A stretch of DNA of 64,000 nt. Source: Pseudomonas fluorescens (GTDB taxonomy: Bacteria; Pseudomonadota; Gammaproteobacteria; Pseudomonadales; Pseudomonadaceae). Positions 52,198-60,855 of the stretch are shown here, piece after piece. The notes beneath the pieces are model-generated. The model did no database searches and was not told where the DNA came from. It saw only the letters and a list, made by a program, of their open reading frames with translations. The stretch's first letter is position 1. Each line of letters opens with the position of its first letter. Where the stretch lies: assembly GCF_001307275.1 (NCBI RefSeq), contig NZ_CP012831.1:1-64000 (forward strand), given 5' to 3'. The translations under genes were made by a program, and so were the position numbers.

Positions 52198-52338
52198 CGC
52201 TGTTATCGGCAGCACCTTCCCAGGTAGCCAGAGCCTTCAAAGCTACGTCACTCCGGTGATGGCTCCCCCCAAGTGCGATTAGCGTTCGGTGGCTCGCACG
52301 GTCATCGTTTTAGTTTTATACGGTGATGAACGCCTACT
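52198..52338 (+). ncRNA. Structured leader RNA, copy B (radC-motif-like candidate)
   Basis: Hairpins in order: GCTGTT/GGCAGC (52199-52213, G-T pairs), GTAGC/GCTAC (52224-52246), TCAC/GTGA (52248-52259), GTGCGA/TCGCAC (52273-52299) and ATCGT/ACGGT (52304-52324). The tail GATGAACGCCTACT follows. All five match copy A in order and spacing, while several stem bases differ and remain paired. The leader sits about 120 nt before the 109-residue ORF and about 580 nt before ardC. Confidence 0.7.
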
Positions 52339-52402
52339 GCCCTTCTGAGCGCTTTTCGAGCTCTGCTCGCCCCAAAACCTTTTGTTTTTTCTTCAACCCA
52401 CC

Positions 52403-52421
52403 GCGGGAAATTCTTTCCCGC
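52403..52421 (+). promoter_or_regulatory. CCACC-preceded hairpin before the 109-residue ORF
   Basis: GCGGGAAA (52403-52410), loop TTC, TTTCCCGC (52414-52421). CCCACC directly precedes it, and it ends 39 bases before ATG 52461, in line with the other three members of this set. Confidence 0.55.
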
Positions 52422-52460
52422 ACGGGACAGGTTTCTTCGCGCCTTCAACGGAGGTACACC

Positions 52461-52790
52461 ATGTCCGATTTACTCACATCAGAAACGCTGAACACGCTGC
52501 GCTTGTCCGTTGTGTTTACCCCAGACGCGTGGCAACACGCAGTATTGCTCGATGATTCAAATCATCCTGAAAAGCTGCAGCTCGATAGGCTGAGCAACGT
52601 GGTACGCGCAGCCTTCAAAGCTCACCTGGCCGATCCAAACGCACCCTACGTGGTGTTCGAGATAGCCAAGTTCGGCTCAGTTAGTGATGCAGAACATGAA
52701 CCATTGCTGCGACTGAGCCTCAGCCTGCTTCAGGCATCAGACCAACCTAACGCCTTACTGATAGCGCTTGCGGAAGAGCAGCAACGCTGA
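52461..52790 (+). CDS. Small ICE protein upstream of ardC
   Basis: This 109-residue protein opens MSDLLTSETLNTLRLSVVFT and contains DRLSNVVRAAFKAHLADPNA and LLRLSLSLLQASDQPNALLI. It is predicted as a mixed helix/strand soluble protein. GGAGG lies 7 bases before ATG 52461. It shares a leader and hairpin style with the DUF3577/radC operon, so it likely belongs to the same early-expressed set as ardC. No function recognised. Confidence 0.65.
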   Translation: MSDLLTSETLNTLRLSVVFTPDAWQHAVLLDDSNHPEKLQLDRLSNVVRAAFKAHLADPNAPYVVFEIAKFGSVSDAEHEPLLRLSLSLLQASDQPNALLIALAEEQQR

Positions 52791-52865
52791 ACGCAAACGG
52801 CCATACCCGGCCACTGATTCAACTCAGGCTATACGCAGTCCTGTACCAATCCAATCAACACCCAC

Positions 52866-52881
52866 CGGGGAACCCTCCCCG
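52866..52881 (+). promoter_or_regulatory. CCACC-preceded hairpin before ardC
   Basis: CGGGGA (52866-52871), loop ACCC, TCCCCG (52876-52881). CCCACC (52861-52866) overlaps the 5-prime base of the stem. The hairpin ends 39 bases before ATG 52921. Confidence 0.55.
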
Positions 52882-52920
52882 ACGGGCAAGGCGTTCCTCC
52901 GATTTTTCGAGGGAAATGCC

Positions 52921-53883
52921 ATGCGCAATATCTACCAAGACGTGACAGACAAGATCGTTACCGCGTTAGACCAAGGCGTAGCGCCCTGGATCAAACCCTG
53001 GTCCTCAAGTGGCTCATCTGACGTCGGTCATCACCAACCCTACCCCATAAACGCCATCACCCAGCGTCCCTATTCGGGCATCAATTTACCATTGCTCTGG
53101 GCCGAGGCCAGGTTGCGGGGGTTCACTCAAGATCGCTGGTTGACCTTCAATCAAGCCAAAAAAGCCGGCGGGCACATCCGCAAGGGTGAACACAGCACCC
53201 TAGCAGTGCTCTACAAACCGATGGAGCGCGAGGAACAGACCGAATCAGGCCAACCCGTACTCGATGAAAACGGTCAGCCCAAGGTTGCTCATTTCGGGAT
53301 TCTCAGGACGCATTTTCTGTTCAACATCGAGCAAACGGAGGGGCTCGAAACGCTCAACGAAACGGTGCTCGAGACGGAATCGAGCGATCCCTTCTTCCCC
53401 AACAGGGCTGCCGAAAGCCTGTTGCTAAGTTCGGACGCGAATATCATTCATCGATTTGCCGACGAAGCCTTTTACCACCCGATCAGGGATCTCATTCAAT
53501 TGCCGACAAAATCGCAATTCCACGATCAAGGTGGATACTACGCCACGGCGCTTCACGAGCTGACGCACTGGACCGGACACCACTCTCGATTGCAGCGCGA
53601 AGGCGTGACCTCTCCGTGTCCATTTGGCTCGCCAGGCTATGCATTTGAAGAGTTGATCGCCGAAATGGGTGCTGCTTTTTTATGTGCTTATGCCGGCATT
53701 CAGGGAGAGCTGAGGCACGAGGGCTACATCGATTCCTGGCTCGGCCTGCTCAAGGCTGACAATCGCGCGATTTTCCGCGCCAGTGGCCAGGCCCGATGCG
53801 CTTCGGAGTATGTGCTCAACCTGGAGCAGCAACGGAAGCAGACGGGAATGGATGACTCGCGATGCATGAACGACGGAGCTTGA
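52921..53883 (+). CDS. ardC: ArdC-type antirestriction protein
   Basis: This 320-residue protein has the ArdC N-terminal single-strand DNA-binding domain (IYQDVTDKIVTALDQGVAPW, then RPYSGINLPLLW and WLTFNQAKKAGGHIRKGEHS). The C-terminal zincin-like metalloprotease domain has the motif HELTHWTGH (HExxH) and a later Glu in ELIAEMGAAFL. ArdC-type proteins guard incoming single-stranded DNA from restriction in the new host. The ATG at 52921 follows GAGGGAA. It is preceded by a leader hairpin and ends with a strong terminator, so it is the last gene of its transcript. Confidence 0.88.
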   Translation: MRNIYQDVTDKIVTALDQGVAPWIKPWSSSGSSDVGHHQPYPINAITQRPYSGINLPLLWAEARLRGFTQDRWLTFNQAKKAGGHIRKGEHSTLAVLYKPMEREEQTESGQPVLDENGQPKVAHFGILRTHFLFNIEQTEGLETLNETVLETESSDPFFPNRAAESLLLSSDANIIHRFADEAFYHPIRDLIQLPTKSQFHDQGGYYATALHELTHWTGHHSRLQREGVTSPCPFGSPGYAFEELIAEMGAAFLCAYAGIQGELRHEGYIDSWLGLLKADNRAIFRASGQARCASEYVLNLEQQRKQTGMDDSRCMNDGA

Positions 53884-53914
53884 TCGTCACCTCACCGCTG
53901 CACATGCTTCACAG

Positions 53915-53941
53915 GGTCCAACGCGAGTTGGACCTTTTTTT
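53915..53941 (+). terminator. Intrinsic terminator after ardC
   Basis: GGTCCAAC (53915-53922), loop GCGA, GTTGGACC (53927-53934), then seven T (53935-53941). The stem is perfect and lies 32 bases after the ardC stop. Confidence 0.85.
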
Positions 53942-54015
53942 GTGCTCAGAAAAATCCCCATACCGCTGGGCGCTGCCCCGAAGAACATGAGCAATTCCAT
54001 AACCGCAGAACGCCG

Positions 54016-54210
54016 TTACGTATCCAGATTCTCAGCCAGGTAATCCACCAAATCGAGCGGACTCCGACTGTCGATCACCTTGTAGATCAGATCGCGTTTG
54101 CTGCGCGGAAGCTTCTTGACCACGCTCTTCGCCGAGGCCCTAACGGCTTCGTCTGCTCCATGGATACGTGCCGCGAGCAGCAGTATGAGCGTGGCGTCAG
54201 TGAGGTTCAT
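54016..54210 (-). CDS. Small hypothetical protein before traI
   Basis: This 64-residue basic protein begins MNLTDATLILLLAARIHGAD, with a helical middle (AVRASAKSVVKKLPRSKRDL) and the end SPLDLVDYLAENLDT. The ribosome site is weak (GGGTCTT). An extended frame from 54339 was rejected because its first part is Arg/Cys-rich and unlike the rest. It is divergent from traI. Possible regulator of relaxase expression; no family recognised. Confidence 0.5.
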   Translation of the reverse strand: MNLTDATLILLLAARIHGADEAVRASAKSVVKKLPRSKRDLIYKVIDSRSPLDLVDYLAENLDT

Positions 54211-54439
54211 GGTAAGACCCAATAAAATTCGCACCGCAGTGTACCGACACTTTCCTTTTTCGTACCAGCATGCGTATCCAACAAAACGGCGCCAGGACAT
54301 ATCGATATTCCGATTGCCGCACAAAGGGAAACGCGTCAAAAGGACCGGTAAGGGTTGGAAGGGAATGGGGAGTCAAGGGTAAGAGCCCTATCCGAAAAGG
54401 CTAAAAGGCCACTGACCCAGCCACTTCCCGGAGGTCACG

Positions 54440-56164
54440 ATGTTCAGTCTTTATCGCCACAAAAGGCGGAAGCCCTCTCCGCCACCGACCGTCAACGTCG
54501 CCGAAGGTTACCTGCCCATCGAGTCGGCTCACAGCTTGCTAGCAGCGGAGCACCGCCGTCAGTTGCTCGATCGCATCTGGCAGTACACCGCCCTCTCCCA
54601 CGCGCAGTTCATCCAGCTCTATCTAAATCCGATCCATCGCTACGCTGAACAGGTCCAGCAACTCCCGGCCAGCGAGACACACCACCATGCGTATCTCGGT
54701 GGCATGCTCGACCATGGCCTGGAGCTGGTCGCTTGCAGTTTGAAACTGCGCCAATCCTATCTGCTTCCCACTGGCTACGCGCCCGAAGACCAGGCCGCCC
54801 AGACCGACGCCTGGTCAGCCGGCATCGCCTACGGCGCCCTGCTGCATGATATCGGCAAGATCGCTGTGGACCTGCTGGTCGAACGCCAGGATGGTCGTGT
54901 TTGGCATCCTTGGCAGGGCTCCCTGGATCAGCCCTACCGTTTTCGTTACATCAAGGGTCGTGACTACCACCTGCACAGCGCCGCTGCAGGTTTGCTCTAC
55001 ACCCAAATTCTCGACCGCCCAACCCTCGATTGGCTCAGTGGATTTCCGCCACTGTGGGCAAGTCTGCTGTATGTCCTCGCGGGCCAGTACGAACGTGCCG
55101 GCGTGCTCGGTGAGTTGGTGATGCAGGCCGACCGTGTTTCCACCGCACAGAACATCGGTGGTAACCCGAGCAAGGCGCTGCAAGCACCAACTCACTCGCT
55201 ACAACACCATTTGATAAGCGGACTGCGTTATCTGGTTCAACACGAGCTGAAACTCAACCAGCCGGGTGCCGCCGGATGGCTGACCCGGGATGCCCTGTGG
55301 CTGGTCAGCAAGACGGTCACGGATAAGCTGCGAGCTTATCTCCTGTCGCAATCGATTGAAGGCATTCCCTCATCCAACCTCGCGGTGTTCGACGAGCTGC
55401 AGTCACATGGATTGGTTGAGTCCACGCCGGAAGGCAAAGCCATCTGGACCGCACTTGTGGCACAAGGAAATTGGCAGCAGAGTTTCACCTTTCTTCGCCT
55501 TCAGCCGGTGTTGATTTGGGGGAATGAAGACCGGCCTGAGGCTTTCAGCGGAACGGTGAACATTACAGCACATGACCACCCAACTGACGCTCCGGTATCA
55601 CTATCAGCGCCCAAGGCAGGCGGAACAGGATCGCACCAAAGCCAATCGCAGCCAGATCCCATGGCGATGGAGGATGCTGACTACCTCGGAACGCTGCTGG
55701 ATATGTTCGAAATGGGAGAACCCGAGCCGAGTGAAACGTCGTCAGAAAATGTTCTCGAAGTCTCAAGCCCACCGTCGGATGACCCAGGCCAGGTCTTCCT
55801 GAATTGGGTCAAGGAAGGCATCCAGAATCAGAAGCTGATCATCAATGACAGCAAGGCCAAAATCCACACGGTGTGTGGCAGCGTAATTCTGGTCACACCT
55901 GGCCTCTTCCAACGCTACGCGCAGGAGTTTCCTGGTATCTCACAGGGGGCCGATCAAGAAATTGAAGAATGGCGCTGGGTGCAGAAGCAGTTCGAAAAAC
56001 TGAAGGTCCACAGGAAACGAGAAGATGGCTTGAACATCTGGATCTGTCAGGTCGAAGGTCCTCGGAAGAAAGCAAATCTTAAAGGTTATTTGCTCGAAAC
56101 TCCGGAGTTGCTATTCAACATTGTGCCAGCCGATAATCCTTTTCTTAAAATCGTAAATGCTTAA
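54440..56164 (+). CDS. traI: MobH-type conjugative relaxase TraI (TIGR03760 domain)
   Basis: This 574-residue relaxase has the MobH/TraI_2 N-terminal domain: SETHHHAYLGGMLDHGLELV (His-rich metal site), and the HD-type motif GALLHDIGKIAVDLLVE near residues 135-150. The middle is helical; the C-terminal domain (DUF1528-type) begins near ADYLGTLLDMFEMG. It nicks the ICE origin of transfer to start conjugation. CCGGAGG lies 7-13 bases before ATG 54440. In relatives it is the last backbone gene before the integrase side; here a defence island follows. The oriT was not located. Confidence 0.9.
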   Translation: MFSLYRHKRRKPSPPPTVNVAEGYLPIESAHSLLAAEHRRQLLDRIWQYTALSHAQFIQLYLNPIHRYAEQVQQLPASETHHHAYLGGMLDHGLELVACSLKLRQSYLLPTGYAPEDQAAQTDAWSAGIAYGALLHDIGKIAVDLLVERQDGRVWHPWQGSLDQPYRFRYIKGRDYHLHSAAAGLLYTQILDRPTLDWLSGFPPLWASLLYVLAGQYERAGVLGELVMQADRVSTAQNIGGNPSKALQAPTHSLQHHLISGLRYLVQHELKLNQPGAAGWLTRDALWLVSKTVTDKLRAYLLSQSIEGIPSSNLAVFDELQSHGLVESTPEGKAIWTALVAQGNWQQSFTFLRLQPVLIWGNEDRPEAFSGTVNITAHDHPTDAPVSLSAPKAGGTGSHQSQSQPDPMAMEDADYLGTLLDMFEMGEPEPSETSSENVLEVSSPPSDDPGQVFLNWVKEGIQNQKLIINDSKAKIHTVCGSVILVTPGLFQRYAQEFPGISQGADQEIEEWRWVQKQFEKLKVHRKREDGLNIWICQVEGPRKKANLKGYLLETPELLFNIVPADNPFLKIVNA

Positions 56165-56658
56165 GTTTCCATAGTAATCTATTGGATCCTACGACATTCT
56201 GCACCGCGAGTATTAGGACTGCCGAACTTATGGCCGGCCACAATACTGTGACGCAACTGCAGTTTGAGAGCCAGCACACTACAGCCTACACCGACGCGGT
56301 GAAATTATGACAGCGTGCCCCGGTTTGACAGAGGGTCGGCCAGGGCGGGCTCGGTCTCTCTTCGCCCCCTTTCTATCTCATCCCTGAACCCGCAGATGAT
56401 CACTAGTAAGGATGTTTGTCCACGCAGTTCTGAAGTCTCTCAACGCCTGGTTCGATGCTGGCTTCCCATGGAAAATCTTGGTGAGCTAGGCTCGTGCCAA
56501 GCTCACAGCCAAAAGCGCGCATTCGCACCGAAGGAACTGTCAAACACAAATGACTTTGTATTTGATGACGGTATGGCTACAGAAGAGCTCACCTTAAGCG
56601 ATCCATTGAGTCTCCTGTTTTGCTCTCACCAAACCGAGCTGGGTGGAAAAAACAAGTC
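56165..56658. other. Gene-free stretch after traI
   Basis: No gene is supported. A frame at 56315-56731 has poor coding character (Ser/Arg-rich, no ribosome site) and runs over the opposite-strand gene. The stretch is the junction between transfer backbone and defence cargo. No direct or inverted repeats of note were recognised by eye. Confidence 0.4.
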
Positions 56659-57279
56659 TCAGATGGATAGGCGTTCTTCTGGCAGAGATTCATACCGAAT
56701 CACACCTCGTGCCCATAGATCGCCTTTGTGAGCGGCCCTCCGGATGGATGAAGGCGAGATCACGAGCCACTTCCCAATTTTCGGCTTAACCAAAGGCCTC
56801 CCCATTCGGGCGTGACAGGCCGCAAGGAACGGCTCCATCTTTTCGATGATATGCGGTGCAAGCTGGGCTACCTCCGACGATGCATAGCTGGCTTCGGGTG
56901 CATAGGTCAGTCCTTTCGGAAAAGCGTACGCTGTATCCCAAAATACTGCCGGCATTTCGCACGCTAAGAAACCTGCACCCGCAGGTAGGTAGTACGTACC
57001 CAAGTCGATAATCGAGCCATCGAGTTCCACCCAATAATGAGAATGCTCGCCGGACTCAGATGCATACCCGTGAACGAAGCCCCTTCGCTGATCCTGCGAA
57101 ACCACAAAGGCTGAAAATCTACCCCCCAGCACCTCTGGGCTATGTCCCAGCGACTGCAAGAGACTGTGCACACCAAAAGATGCGTACAAGCATCGTTTGT
57201 AGTAGTCATCGGGAAACTGGGCCTTCAAGCATCTATCAACTACACAGAGAACGCGCTCAACAACCGTAGCATCGACCAA
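56659..57279 (-). CDS. Transglutaminase-like cysteine-hydrolase-fold protein
   Basis: This 206-residue protein has YYKRCLYASFGVHSLLQSLG (Cys30), HSHYWVELDGSIIDLGTYY (His81, Asp92) and further strands. The spacing of Cys, His and Asp is that of transglutaminase/papain-like folds, such as the lasso-peptide leader peptidases. No signal peptide or membrane segment is visible. It is divergent from the SLATT gene, 211 bp apart, so it may be a separate unit or a regulator/protease of the neighbouring defence genes. Catalysis is inferred from the triad alone. Confidence 0.65.
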   Translation of the reverse strand: MVDATVVERVLCVVDRCLKAQFPDDYYKRCLYASFGVHSLLQSLGHSPEVLGGRFSAFVVSQDQRRGFVHGYASESGEHSHYWVELDGSIIDLGTYYLPAGAGFLACEMPAVFWDTAYAFPKGLTYAPEASYASSEVAQLAPHIIEKMEPFLAACHARMGRPLVKPKIGKWLVISPSSIRRAAHKGDLWARGVIRYESLPEERLSI

Positions 57280-57490
57280 AGCAAGCTCCTTCTCAGATTT
57301 GGTGCTTGAAGATAAATATAGTGGCCATTACATGACATAACATGACTAAAATCCACCCCGGCACCTGATGGATCGCCTTGCGCTGGAACGCCTAATTACC
57401 ACGCCCAGCGCAACATGCGACGTCAGGGCCGTCTATATACCTCTCTCAGCGGTAGCAGGCGACTGATGAGACTCTCTGCAGGTAAGCTAT

Positions 57491-58111
57491 ATGGATGAGC
57501 AGGTTGCGCTGAAGTTGATCGCCGAGAAGGCCTATGACGTCGGGTACTCCGCCAAACTTCACTTCTCCACCTACGACATTGTGGAGAAAGCTCCAGGCTG
57601 GATCGGCCTGATCTCCCTGGTGATTGGCGTGCTAGCGCTCTACATCGATTTCTTGGCGGCAAAACACATCTCGGCGCTCATTACGGTGATCGGCATCTGC
57701 AGCCTCTACATCACCTATTATGGCGATACCAAAGAGCAGTATTTCCAGGCTGGGAACAAGCTGACGCAGTTGCTGGATCAGCTGAAGAGCATGTCTGCCC
57801 GGTGCAAATCCAACCACCAGTTCACCTCCGCCGATCAAGCCGAACTAGATCAAATCACCACCGATTTCCGCTCAGCCTGTCAGAGGAAGCACATCCTGTT
57901 CTCGGGCTGGCTTGCTCACAAGAAATTCTTCTGGGATCAACAGGTCGACTGGATCGCTGAGCACCGTGAGTTTTCGTTTTTCAGGGACAAGATCCCGTTT
58001 TCAGTTTACGCGCTAATCGTGGTGATTCTGATCGCTTTTGCCGGCGGGTCATGGCTTGCAGCGCATCCAGATCTTCTGCTCTCCCTAAAGGACGTCTGCA
58101 CCCATGAGTAA
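57491..58111 (+). CDS. SLATT-domain membrane effector
   Basis: This 206-residue protein has two adjacent membrane segments (GWIGLISLVIGVLALYIDFL and ISALITVIGICSLYITYYG), followed by a helical cytoplasmic region (QYFQAGNKLTQLLDQLKSMS). A third hydrophobic segment lies near the C-terminus (VYALIVVILIAFAGGSWLA). This is the SLATT (SMODS/SLOG-associating 2TM) effector layout. It overlaps the CD-NTase gene by 8 bp. When signalled by a cyclic nucleotide it should damage the inner membrane and stop phage or plasmid spread; that mechanism is from related systems. Confidence 0.82.
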   Translation: MDEQVALKLIAEKAYDVGYSAKLHFSTYDIVEKAPGWIGLISLVIGVLALYIDFLAAKHISALITVIGICSLYITYYGDTKEQYFQAGNKLTQLLDQLKSMSARCKSNHQFTSADQAELDQITTDFRSACQRKHILFSGWLAHKKFFWDQQVDWIAEHREFSFFRDKIPFSVYALIVVILIAFAGGSWLAAHPDLLLSLKDVCTHE

Positions 58112-59387
58112 AGAGCTTTTCGAGCAGTTTCGTAGAAACCTGGCGGTTAAGAATGCCGACGAGATCTCCAAAAGCTACCGGCAGATCACCGAGAAGCTGA
58201 ACGGGAAATACTACGATAGCACCTCAGACATCCTCCACTGCCGCCAGGTAGGTTCGTACGGTCGCCATACCGCCGTCCACGGCGTAAGCGATCTGGACAT
58301 GGCATTCGTGCTGCCGTGGTCGGAGTATGATCGCTTTCAGCGTTACGAAAACAACAAACAGTCGGCATTGCTCGGTGAGATACGCCTCGCCCTGAAGGAG
58401 CGCTTTCCGAACCATGAGGTCAGGGCTCAGCAGCAGGTAGTGTCGATCAACTTCACGGACTACGTGGTCGAGGTGCTACCTGCATTCGAGCATGAGGATG
58501 GCAGCTACACCTATCCGGATGCGAATGACGGAGGCAGCTGGGAAACCTGCAACCCGGTCGCTGAAATCGATGAGATCAACACGCTAAACCAGGCCAAAAA
58601 CCATAACCTCAAGCGTCTGTGCAAAATGGTGCGGGCCTGGAAGAACGACCATGGCGTGCCGCTAAAAGGGATGATGATCGACACCCTCTGCTACCAATTC
58701 CTCAAGAGCACCGCGGACTACGACGCCAAGTCCTATTCCGCTTACGGCGAAATGACTCGGGATTTCTTCGCATACCTGGTGGATATTGACGAGGTCAAGG
58801 AGCAATGGCGTGCTCCTGGAAGCGGCTCGATCATCACGAAGTCAGGTAACTTCCACCCCAAAGCCAAGAAGGCCCTGAGGCGTTTACAGGAGGCTTTGGA
58901 CGATGCTGAGGTAGCCCATGAGCGATGGAGTACCGTCTTTGGCGAACATTTCCCAGAGTATGTCGAGCAGGAAAAGAAGCAGGCAATAGCGGAAAATCGG
59001 GTCAAAAATGGCGAACAGTTCATTGGCCGCAAATTCAGTCTCGACATCCAGTACACCCTTCGTATCGATTGTTCGGTCAAAAATGAGGGTGACCGGCTTC
59101 GCAACCTCATGTCACGCGTTATTACCTACCGGATCCCGAAACAGCGTGAGCTGACATTCTGGGTAGCCGAGATCGATGTGCCGCCACCTTATAAAATCTA
59201 CTGGAAGGTGAAGAATCTCGGCCCGGAGGCCATCGAGCGGAACATGATTCGCGGGGAAATCCGTATCGACAGCGGCCACCATCAAATCACCGAGCACTCC
59301 ACCTTCCAAGGCGATCATTACGTGGAATGCTATGCGGTGAAAGACAACGTGTGCGTTGCCCGCAGCCGAATCATCGTGCCGATATGA
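58104..59387 (+). CDS. CD-NTase (SMODS) with C-terminal sensor-like domain
   Basis: This 427-residue nucleotidyltransferase should make a cyclic oligonucleotide on infection. The active site shows VGSYGRHTAVHG (G50-S51), SDLDMAF (Asp63, Asp65) and the third acidic residue Glu123 in VVEVLPAF. After a helical segment, residues about 290-427 hold a beta-rich domain (FSLDIQYTLRIDCSVKNEGD) resembling the AGS-C nucleotide-sensor domain found on such enzymes. The gene overlaps the SLATT effector gene, giving a minimal CBASS-like pair without Cap2/Cap3 or HORMA genes. Confidence 0.87.
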   Translation: MSKELFEQFRRNLAVKNADEISKSYRQITEKLNGKYYDSTSDILHCRQVGSYGRHTAVHGVSDLDMAFVLPWSEYDRFQRYENNKQSALLGEIRLALKERFPNHEVRAQQQVVSINFTDYVVEVLPAFEHEDGSYTYPDANDGGSWETCNPVAEIDEINTLNQAKNHNLKRLCKMVRAWKNDHGVPLKGMMIDTLCYQFLKSTADYDAKSYSAYGEMTRDFFAYLVDIDEVKEQWRAPGSGSIITKSGNFHPKAKKALRRLQEALDDAEVAHERWSTVFGEHFPEYVEQEKKQAIAENRVKNGEQFIGRKFSLDIQYTLRIDCSVKNEGDRLRNLMSRVITYRIPKQRELTFWVAEIDVPPPYKIYWKVKNLGPEAIERNMIRGEIRIDSGHHQITEHSTFQGDHYVECYAVKDNVCVARSRIIVPI

Positions 59388-59498
59388 GTACTGTCGAAGT
59401 GTTTCAGGAGATAGTCCGCACTTACGCAACTTTTTGCGACGAAGCTACAAAGCATCGGTAAAAAACAATGCCATACGCTATAGGCGAGGGAGGCAGCT

Positions 59499-60803
59499 TT
59501 GAAGCAATATGCAGCGAATAGCGTCGACGAGTTAAACCAGCTCATTGGGAGCTTCGGTGAGGATATTTTGTTTCGTGGCCAGACCTCCCATTACGGTGAG
59601 GTGGGAGCCCCCTCCATAGGAACGTCCTTCGACAGGAAGGGGTGCATACCGAGCGAAATGCTCAAGTGGTGTCGCTACTCCCAAGGCGTGTTGGATGCCT
59701 ACATCGCCCAGCACCGATCAGACTTTGCCTACCAGCAGGCCCTCCTTCAGCACTACGGGTGGCATTCGTTTTACGTCGATTGCACTTCAAGTGCAGCCGT
59801 AGCTGCATGGTTCGCCAGCCACAAATACAGTGAAGCAACCACGCTGGAGCTGTGCGAGGACTGTGACGAGGTGGCGGTGATGGTCAGAAAGCGCATGGCC
59901 CGCTATGCACCTGTGATCGGCACTGGCCATCTGTATGTGCTCAGTAAGCAGGCCGCTAATCATGTAGGCCTGGTCAACTTGGCTACGTTGACGGTTGAGG
60001 GCTACAGGCCGCGCACCGTGGCTCAGTCAGCTTGGCTTCTCGGCCCTCTGCACAATCCGATTCCACAGAATTGCTATCTCGCACAAATCACTGTCCCGAG
60101 CGACGTTCTGCAGGCGTATGCCGCTGCCCGTGGCTTAACCGACACGAACACGCTCTTTCCCTCTCCCGCAGACGATCCGATCTTAAGATCACTGCTGGGC
60201 TTACCGTGGGAGGAGATCAAGTTTGAAGCAAGCCTCAAAAATCTGCCTGCGTTCAAGCGAGCACTGGAGCTTCCGGAATACCATCCAAGCTCAGTGAAAA
60301 TCGCAAGTGCGCAAACGGCGTTCTATCGTGGTGCAAGGATTCTGGATACCCAGGGTTCGATTGATGGTAACCCTCACAGTGGAATCTTCGTCGAAATCCC
60401 GGACATGGTGCTCTATGGCTCAGCCGACCCGAGCACCCCCCTTCGCTTCCCTGAGATCGAGAAGCTAATCAACGAGAATGGCACGATAGCATTCGAAGCA
60501 GACACGTTGATCAAGCATCCAACCCTCGATCACCTGACGCTCTACCAGAAGGGCGTCGGCGTCATACCTCGCGGGCCCGACCTATTTGAGGTTTGTGAAC
60601 TCACCGTCAACCACCCAGGGCTCCGACTGAGCGGCGCCGGCTTCATCACGGGCTGGACATATCGGAGGCAGGCAAGCGGAGTGTGGACACGGGAAGCTCA
60701 GACCACAGATTGCTCATGCGGCAATCCCATCGTCCATGCACAGCACATCAGCGCACTGCACATCGCCGAAGAGTTCCTGAAAGATCCCAAAGGCTTCGAT
60801 TGA
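59499..60803 (+). CDS. FRG-domain protein next to the CBASS-like pair
   Basis: This 434-residue protein has the FRG domain: DILFRGQTSHYGEVG (Arg-Gly-Gln), then LLQHYGWHSFYVDCTSSAAV and AAWFAS, which match the LLQHYG-x-T-R-x-LDxT pattern. The FRG core may have an ADP-ribosyltransferase-like fold. The start is TTG 59499, with GGGAGG 6-11 bases upstream; no in-frame ATG precedes it. It lies 111 bp after the CD-NTase gene on the same strand, so it could be part of that unit or a separate defence gene. The C-terminal 150 residues contain a Cys pair (DCSCGNP) and no recognised domain. Confidence 0.75.
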   Translation: MKQYAANSVDELNQLIGSFGEDILFRGQTSHYGEVGAPSIGTSFDRKGCIPSEMLKWCRYSQGVLDAYIAQHRSDFAYQQALLQHYGWHSFYVDCTSSAAVAAWFASHKYSEATTLELCEDCDEVAVMVRKRMARYAPVIGTGHLYVLSKQAANHVGLVNLATLTVEGYRPRTVAQSAWLLGPLHNPIPQNCYLAQITVPSDVLQAYAAARGLTDTNTLFPSPADDPILRSLLGLPWEEIKFEASLKNLPAFKRALELPEYHPSSVKIASAQTAFYRGARILDTQGSIDGNPHSGIFVEIPDMVLYGSADPSTPLRFPEIEKLINENGTIAFEADTLIKHPTLDHLTLYQKGVGVIPRGPDLFEVCELTVNHPGLRLSGAGFITGWTYRRQASGVWTREAQTTDCSCGNPIVHAQHISALHIAEEFLKDPKGFD

Positions 60804-60855
60804 CGAAGCTCGCGCACTCAGCCGTGCCGATCACTTAGGAGCACGGACGGCTAGC

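Noticed and set aside
56315..56731. 138-residue frame after traI
   Set aside because: No ribosome site, Ser/Arg-rich composition, and overlap with the better-supported reverse-strand gene.
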